A stretch of 64,000 nt of DNA from NCBI GenBank assembly GCA_947467145.1, contig CANIGJ010000004.1, positions 1 to 64,000 on the forward strand, written 5' to 3'. Within the stretch, counting starts at the first letter, position 1; every line of letters starts with the position of its first letter. Of the stretch, positions 59,526 through 64,000 are shown piece after piece. The stretch comes from Rhodospirillaceae bacterium. Lineage in GTDB: Bacteria; Pseudomonadota; Alphaproteobacteria; Rhodospirillales; UBA2165. Under the pieces are notes generated by a model. It was not told where the DNA came from and did not search any database. It saw nothing but the letters and a program-made list of their open reading frames with translations. A program made the translations under genes and the position numbers.

Positions 59526-61358
59526 GTGTTGCCCCGGATTCCAAGGGATTCCAACGATTTGACCCAGAATACTTCAACCGCCGCTTTGATGCGGCGGCTG
59601 GCCCGCGAAAGCATCCGCCCCTATTGGGGATGGATCGTGATGGCGTGCGTCTTCATGGCGCTGGTCGCGGGCACCACTGGCCTCAGCGCCTATCTGATGA
59701 AACCGGTGATCAACGAGATTTTCGTCGACCGCAATGAGGCCATGTTGGTGCCCATCGCCCTAGCCATTTTCGCGACCTTCGTCGTGAAGGGTGTGGGCAA
59801 TTACGGCCAGTCGGTGACCATGAGCTTTGTTGGCCAGCGCATCATCACCGACGTGCAGCACCGGCTCTATGCGCACATCACCACGCTCGAGCTTGGTTAT
59901 TTCCATGCGACCCCCATCGGCAGCCTGATCACGCGCTTCACCGTCGACATCAACATGATGCGCGCGGCGGTTTCCAACGTCATCACCGGCTTCGGCAAGG
60001 ATGCGCTTTCGGTCGTGGCGCTCGTCTATGTCATGTTCGCCCAGGATTGGAAGCTGGCGCTGATCGCCTTCATCGTCTTCCCGATCGCCGTCGTGCCGAT
60101 CGCGCGCATCGGCCAGCGCATCCGCAAGGTGACCGCCAACACGCAAGAAGAACTCGGCCAGTTCGCGACGATCTTGGAGCAGACCTTCCAAGGGGCGCGC
60201 GTCGTCAAAGCCTACCGCATGGAAGAATACGAAAAGAGCCGCGTCCGGACGATTGCCGAGCGGGTCTTCACCTTGACCATGAAGGCCACGCGCATCCGGT
60301 CCGTTGCCAGCCCGATCATGGAAACCCTGGGCGGCATCGCAATCGTGCTGGTCATCCTGTATGGCGGTTTCCGCGTCATCGATCAGGCGATGGACCCGGG
60401 TTCCTTCTTCGCCTTCATCACCGCGTTGCTGATCGCCTACGAGCCGGTGAAGCGCCTCGCCAATCTCAATACCGCGCTGCAGGAAGGCTTGGCTTCGGCG
60501 GATCGCGTTTTCGCGCTGCTCGATCGTGCGCCGGTCGTGCAGGAACGCGCCAATCCGCAAACGCTCGACGTGCAGGGCGGCGAGATCGAATTCCGCAACG
60601 TCGCCTTCACCTACGATGGGACCGATCAGCAGGCGCTGAACGGCCTCACGCTCAAGGCCCCGGCCGGCAAGATGGCGGCCCTCGTTGGGCCGTCGGGTGC
60701 GGGTAAGTCGACCATCCTCAATCTGATCCCGCGCTTCTATGACGTGACGGCGGGCGACGTGCGCATCGATGGGCACGACGTGCGCGATGTCAGTTTCGAA
60801 TCCTTGCGCTGCGCCATCGGTCTGGTCAGTCAGGAAATCATCCTGTTCGACGATACCGTGCGCGCCAACATCGCGTACGGCAAACAGGGCGCCACCGAAG
60901 ATGAGATCGTTGCTGCCGCCAAGGCCGCGGCCGCGCACGATTTCATCATGGATCTGCCCAACGGCTACGATACCGAGGTAGGCGAACGCGGCGTGCGTAT
61001 TTCGGGTGGCCAGCGCCAGCGTCTCGCCATCGCGCGCGCGATGCTCAAGAACGCGCCGATCCTGCTGCTCGACGAAGCGACCAGCTCGCTCGATACCGAA
61101 TCCGAACGCCAGGTCCAGGGCGCGCTCGATCGACTGACGCAGAACCGCACGACACTTGTCATCGCACACCGCCTGTCGACGGTGATGGGGGCGGACGTGA
61201 TCCATGTGGTCGACCGTGGGCGTGTGGTCGAGTCCGGCAATCATGGCGAACTGATCGCGCGCAACGGCCTTTATGCGCGGCTTTACGCGCTGCAATTCGC
61301 CGATGAAGCGCAGGCAAACGCGCCGCGCCATGAGCCTCGTGTGGCGGCCGGGGAATGA
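59526..61358 (+). CDS. msbA: MsbA-like ABC exporter (lipid A flippase)
   Basis: A 610-residue half-transporter with six membrane helices (about 35-320) and an ATPase domain: Walker A GPSGAGKST at about 388-396, signature ISGGQRQ, Walker B ILLLDEATSSLD and the H-loop IAHRLS. Position directly before DUF374, waaA and lpxK identifies it as the probable lipid A-core flippase. The start is uncertain: GTG at 59526 or TTG at 59559, the latter having AAGGGA 10 nt upstream. Confidence 0.9.
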   Translation: MLPRIPRDSNDLTQNTSTAALMRRLARESIRPYWGWIVMACVFMALVAGTTGLSAYLMKPVINEIFVDRNEAMLVPIALAIFATFVVKGVGNYGQSVTMSFVGQRIITDVQHRLYAHITTLELGYFHATPIGSLITRFTVDINMMRAAVSNVITGFGKDALSVVALVYVMFAQDWKLALIAFIVFPIAVVPIARIGQRIRKVTANTQEELGQFATILEQTFQGARVVKAYRMEEYEKSRVRTIAERVFTLTMKATRIRSVASPIMETLGGIAIVLVILYGGFRVIDQAMDPGSFFAFITALLIAYEPVKRLANLNTALQEGLASADRVFALLDRAPVVQERANPQTLDVQGGEIEFRNVAFTYDGTDQQALNGLTLKAPAGKMAALVGPSGAGKSTILNLIPRFYDVTAGDVRIDGHDVRDVSFESLRCAIGLVSQEIILFDDTVRANIAYGKQGATEDEIVAAAKAAAAHDFIMDLPNGYDTEVGERGVRISGGQRQRLAIARAMLKNAPILLLDEATSSLDTESERQVQGALDRLTQNRTTLVIAHRLSTVMGADVIHVVDRGRVVESGNHGELIARNGLYARLYALQFADEAQANAPRHEPRVAAGE

Positions 61359-61369
61359 TCGACTGAACG

Positions 61370-62095
61370 ATGCGCACCCCTGCCTTCATCAAAGGCCTGT
61401 CGCGGAACGCGGTGGCACGCGGCGCAGCGACTTGGGCCATCCGTCAATGCATCCGTGCGGTACACGCGACGGGTCGGTGGCGCACCGTGGGCACGGAACA
61501 TGTGCAGCCTTATTGGACGAATGGCGGGCCGGCGATCGTGTGTTTCTGGCACGGCCGATTAATGATGTTGCCGTACGCCTGGCAGAGCACGCAGCCCTTT
61601 CACATGCTGCATTCGGCGCATGCCGACGGCCAATTGATTGCCGCCGTCGTGCGCGGGCTCGGCATGAAATCCTTGTTCGGATCGAGCCGTAAGGGTGGCT
61701 CGGAAGCTTTTCGCCGCATGGTGAGCGTGGTCAAGCAAGGCGGCGTCGTCGGTATCACGCCGGAAGGGCCGCATGGCCCGCGCATGCGCGCCGGTATCGG
61801 CGCCGTGACCTTGGCGCGGCTCACCGGCGCTCCGCTGCTGCCGGTGGCGTTCGGCTGCAGCCAACGCAAACTGCTGCGCACCTGGGATCGTTTGGCGCTG
61901 GCGTTGCCGTTCGGCGAAGGCGTGTTTGTCTGGGGTGCGCCGATCACCGTGGCGCGTGACGCCGATGATGCAGCGATTGAACAAGCGCGCGTGCGCCTTG
62001 AACAAGGGCTCAACGCCGTGACGTTCGAGGCCGATCGCCTGACCGGGCAAACGCTGGTCGAGCCGGCGGATGTCCCGATGGAGGCGCATCCGTGA
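61370..62095 (+). CDS. DUF374 lysophospholipid acyltransferase-like protein
   Basis: A 241-residue protein of the DUF374 family, related to LPLAT acyltransferases. The FWHGRLMMLPY segment corresponds to the acyltransferase active-site block (an H-containing variant of HX4D) and TPEGPHGPR to the substrate-binding block. It is encoded between msbA and waaA in many Alphaproteobacteria and presumably acylates a lipid A or related lipid; activity is unproven. Its stop overlaps the waaA start. Confidence 0.9.
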   Translation: MRTPAFIKGLSRNAVARGAATWAIRQCIRAVHATGRWRTVGTEHVQPYWTNGGPAIVCFWHGRLMMLPYAWQSTQPFHMLHSAHADGQLIAAVVRGLGMKSLFGSSRKGGSEAFRRMVSVVKQGGVVGITPEGPHGPRMRAGIGAVTLARLTGAPLLPVAFGCSQRKLLRTWDRLALALPFGEGVFVWGAPITVARDADDAAIEQARVRLEQGLNAVTFEADRLTGQTLVEPADVPMEAHP

Positions 62096-63363
62096 TGCTG
62101 CCGCTTTATCGTCTGGCGACCGTGCTCGCTGCTCCTGTCATCCACTTCTATCTCAAGAAGCGGCTGGCGCGCGGCAAGGAAGACCCGAAGCGCTTCGACG
62201 AGCGGCTCGGTCATGCCTCGCACATGCGCCCCAAGGGTCCCTTGGTGTGGCTGCACGCGGCGAGCGTCGGTGAATCGCTGTCCATGCTGCCGCTGATCGA
62301 TCGGCTGCTCGCCGATCATCCGGCTTTGTCGCTGCTGATGACGACGGGCACCGTGACGTCGGCGCAATTGATGAGTGAACGCTTGCCCGATCGCGCCTTC
62401 CATCAATATGTGCCGGTCGATCGCGTCGCCTATGTGCGCCGCTTCCTCGATCATTGGCATCCGGACCTCGCCCTGTGGGCCGAAAGCGAATTCTGGCCCA
62501 ACTTGGTTTCGGAAACGCATCGGCGCGGCATTCCGATGGTATTGGTCAACGGGCGTATCAGCCCACGTTCCTTCGCCGGTTGGCAGCGCGCGCGCGGTCT
62601 GATCGCCGATCTCTTGTCCGAGTTCGCGCTGTGTCTCGGCCAGACCGAGGAGGACGCGGCGCGCCTGCGTCATCTGGGCGCACCCGGCGCGGTCTCGCTC
62701 GGCAATATCAAATTCGCGGTGCCGGCCTTGCCGGCCGATCCGGCGGCTTACGATGAACTCGTGCGCGCCATGGGCATGCGGCCGCGCTGGCTGGCGGCGT
62801 CGACGCACGACGGCGAAGAAGATCCGATCGCGCGTGTGCACGCCAAGCTCAAACGCGACTATCCGTCGCTGTTGACCGTGATCGTGCCGCGCCATCCGGA
62901 TCGTGGCGGCGTCATCACTGCACAGCTGCGGGCACTTGGCCTGAACGTCGCGCAGCGCAGCGCCAATGAAACGATTACCGACGCGACGGATATCTATGTC
63001 GCCGATACCTTGGGCGAGCTTGGGCTGTTCTACCGCCTGACCGAGATCGCGTTTCTCGGTAAATCGCTCATCCCGTTCGGTGGACAGAATCCGCTCGAAG
63101 CCTTGCGCCTCGGCACCGCTGTGCTGCACGGGCCGCACATGACCAACTTCGATAAGATCACGCAGGACATGGCCGCGCACGGTTGCGCCATCGAGGTCGC
63201 GCACGAGGCTGCCCTGGCCGCCGCACTCAACGATCTGCTCGCCGATCCGGTGAAGCGCGGACAGATGGCGGCGGCGGGCATCGCCTATATGGAGGCGGAG
63301 GCGGGCGTGGTCGATCGCGTGGCCGAGCGCATCGGCCGTCTGCTCAATGATGCAAGCGCCTAG
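62095..63363 (+). CDS. waaA: 3-deoxy-D-manno-octulosonic acid (Kdo) transferase
   Basis: A 422-residue GT30 glycosyltransferase that adds Kdo to lipid IVA. An N-terminal membrane anchor is followed by WLHAASVGES with the catalytic-base glutamate, WAESEFWPNLV, and the C-terminal FGGQNPLEALRLGTAVLHGPHMTNF region that binds CMP-Kdo. The ATG at 62095 overlaps the preceding TGA by one base; a GTG at 62092 is also possible. lpxK overlaps its 3' end by 17 bp. Confidence 0.95.
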   Translation: MLPLYRLATVLAAPVIHFYLKKRLARGKEDPKRFDERLGHASHMRPKGPLVWLHAASVGESLSMLPLIDRLLADHPALSLLMTTGTVTSAQLMSERLPDRAFHQYVPVDRVAYVRRFLDHWHPDLALWAESEFWPNLVSETHRRGIPMVLVNGRISPRSFAGWQRARGLIADLLSEFALCLGQTEEDAARLRHLGAPGAVSLGNIKFAVPALPADPAAYDELVRAMGMRPRWLAASTHDGEEDPIARVHAKLKRDYPSLLTVIVPRHPDRGGVITAQLRALGLNVAQRSANETITDATDIYVADTLGELGLFYRLTEIAFLGKSLIPFGGQNPLEALRLGTAVLHGPHMTNFDKITQDMAAHGCAIEVAHEAALAAALNDLLADPVKRGQMAAAGIAYMEAEAGVVDRVAERIGRLLNDASA

Positions 63364-64000
63364 TTTCTGGTACAGCAAAGAGGCGTCGGCATCGGCGATC
63401 TTGTTGGCGCCGCTGGCCGCACTCTATGACGCCGCCGGGCGGCTCAATCGCTGGATGACGACGCCCATGCCGGCGCCCATGCCGGTGATCTGCGTCGGCA
63501 ATCTGGTCGCGGGTGGCGCTGGCAAGACGCCAACGGCAATCGCGCTGGCGCGCCTGCTGTCGGGCGAAGGACACAATGTTCACATGTTGACGCGTGGCTA
63601 TGGCGGGCGACTGTCTGGTCCGGTGTCGGTCGATCTCACGCAACACACCGCGGCTGATGTCGGTGACGAAGCCCTGTTGCTGGCGCGCGTGGCGCCCACC
63701 TGGATCGGCGCCGACCGGCGCGTCATCGCTCATCGCGCCAGCGATGCCGGGTCGACCCTCGCGATCATGGACGATGGGTTCCAGAATCCTTCGCTCAGGA
63801 AAACCGTCTCGCTCGTTGTCGTCGATGGCGAGGTTGGGTTGGGCAACGGCTGTGTGATGCCGGCCGGCCCGTTGCGCGAAGATCCCCGGCGTGCGTTGAC
63901 GCGGGCGGATGCGATCATCGTGATGGGCGAGGACCGTGTCGGCATCGCCGATGCCTTGCGCGCGATGATGGCCCGCCCGCTACCGGTCTTTGCGGCTAGC
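63347..64000 (+). CDS. lpxK: Tetraacyldisaccharide 4'-kinase, 3' end outside window
   Basis: The frame starts at adjacent ATGs (63347 and 63350) inside the end of waaA and stays open to the last base, giving about 217 residues of lipid A 4'-kinase. The P-loop VGNLVAGGAGKTP lies at about 49-61 (counted from 63350), and LTRGYGGR and MDDGFQNPSL, both diagnostic for LpxK, follow. The usual length is about 330 residues, so roughly the last third is missing. Fourth gene of the lipid A/Kdo block. Confidence 0.95.
   Translation, partial: MMQAPSFWYSKEASASAILLAPLAALYDAAGRLNRWMTTPMPAPMPVICVGNLVAGGAGKTPTAIALARLLSGEGHNVHMLTRGYGGRLSGPVSVDLTQHTAADVGDEALLLARVAPTWIGADRRVIAHRASDAGSTLAIMDDGFQNPSLRKTVSLVVVDGEVGLGNGCVMPAGPLREDPRRALTRADAIIVMGEDRVGIADALRAMMARPLPVFAAS

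Overview
This 64 kb window is gene-dense, high-GC DNA from an alphaproteobacterium, most like a Rhodospirillales-type free-living heterotroph. The lineage call rests on a SAM-II riboswitch in front of metZ, a CIRCE-controlled groES-groEL pair, a Usg-family gene, alphaproteobacterial-type gshA, gltBD, and an msbA-like/DUF374/waaA/lpxK lipid A block. Genus cannot be told from the sequence. No rRNA, tRNA, IS element, prophage or CRISPR array was seen.

Layout. 0-7 kb: a coiled-coil protein built from exact 36-residue repeats overlaps a GAF-GAF-PAS class III cyclase; a TolC-type outer membrane protein follows, and a CHASE2 class III cyclase converges on it. 7-12 kb: a type I secretion locus whose ABC transporter carries an in-frame amber codon and whose first HlyD adaptor carries a frameshift plus two stops, while a second tandem HlyD is intact. 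11.8-13.6 kb: motA-motB, in which motA and the 5' third of motB are AT-rich and the rest of motB is not. 13.7-17 kb: a MetE-like zinc methyltransferase and two tandem Bug/TctC solute receptors. 17-25 kb: an MBL hydrolase, a SAM hydroxide adenosyltransferase and gltBD. 25.3-28.1 kb: a dienelactone hydrolase, a family III CoA-transferase and an arylmalonate-decarboxylase-like enzyme, closed by a strong terminator. 28-34 kb (minus strand): a GldA/F/G-like ABC exporter with a DUF4340 protein, then a flavin monooxygenase. 33.9-36 kb: groES-groEL with CIRCE. 36-38.4 kb: usg, a TVP38-type membrane protein, a glycosyltransferase and a rhodanese. 38.4-42 kb: a copper-handling operon (DUF2946-like, YcnI, CopC-CopD fusion, Sco, PCuAC). 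42-45.5 kb: metZ with its SAM-II riboswitch, diverging from tldD. 45.6-49.7 kb: a sorbosone-dehydrogenase-like lipoprotein, two HupE/UreJ proteins and a DUF3095 cyclase-like protein. 49.7-64 kb: gshA, rsmE, ubiA, a class II aldolase, a third Bug receptor, a GAF/HD-GYP protein, ubiD-family, tldE (pmbA), and the lipid A/Kdo block, ending inside lpxK.

Themes. Nucleotide signalling is dense: two full class III cyclases, one cyclase-like DUF3095 protein and one HD-GYP phosphodiesterase. Sulfur/methyl metabolism recurs (MetE-like, metZ under SAM control, SAM hydrolase, gshA). Copper delivery to cytochrome oxidase is encoded as a compact unit. The most unusual signals are the decayed secretion genes beside an intact paralogue, the compositional break inside motB, the 36-residue periodic coiled coil overlapping a CyaB1-type cyclase, and the layered hairpins between the SAM-II aptamer and metZ.
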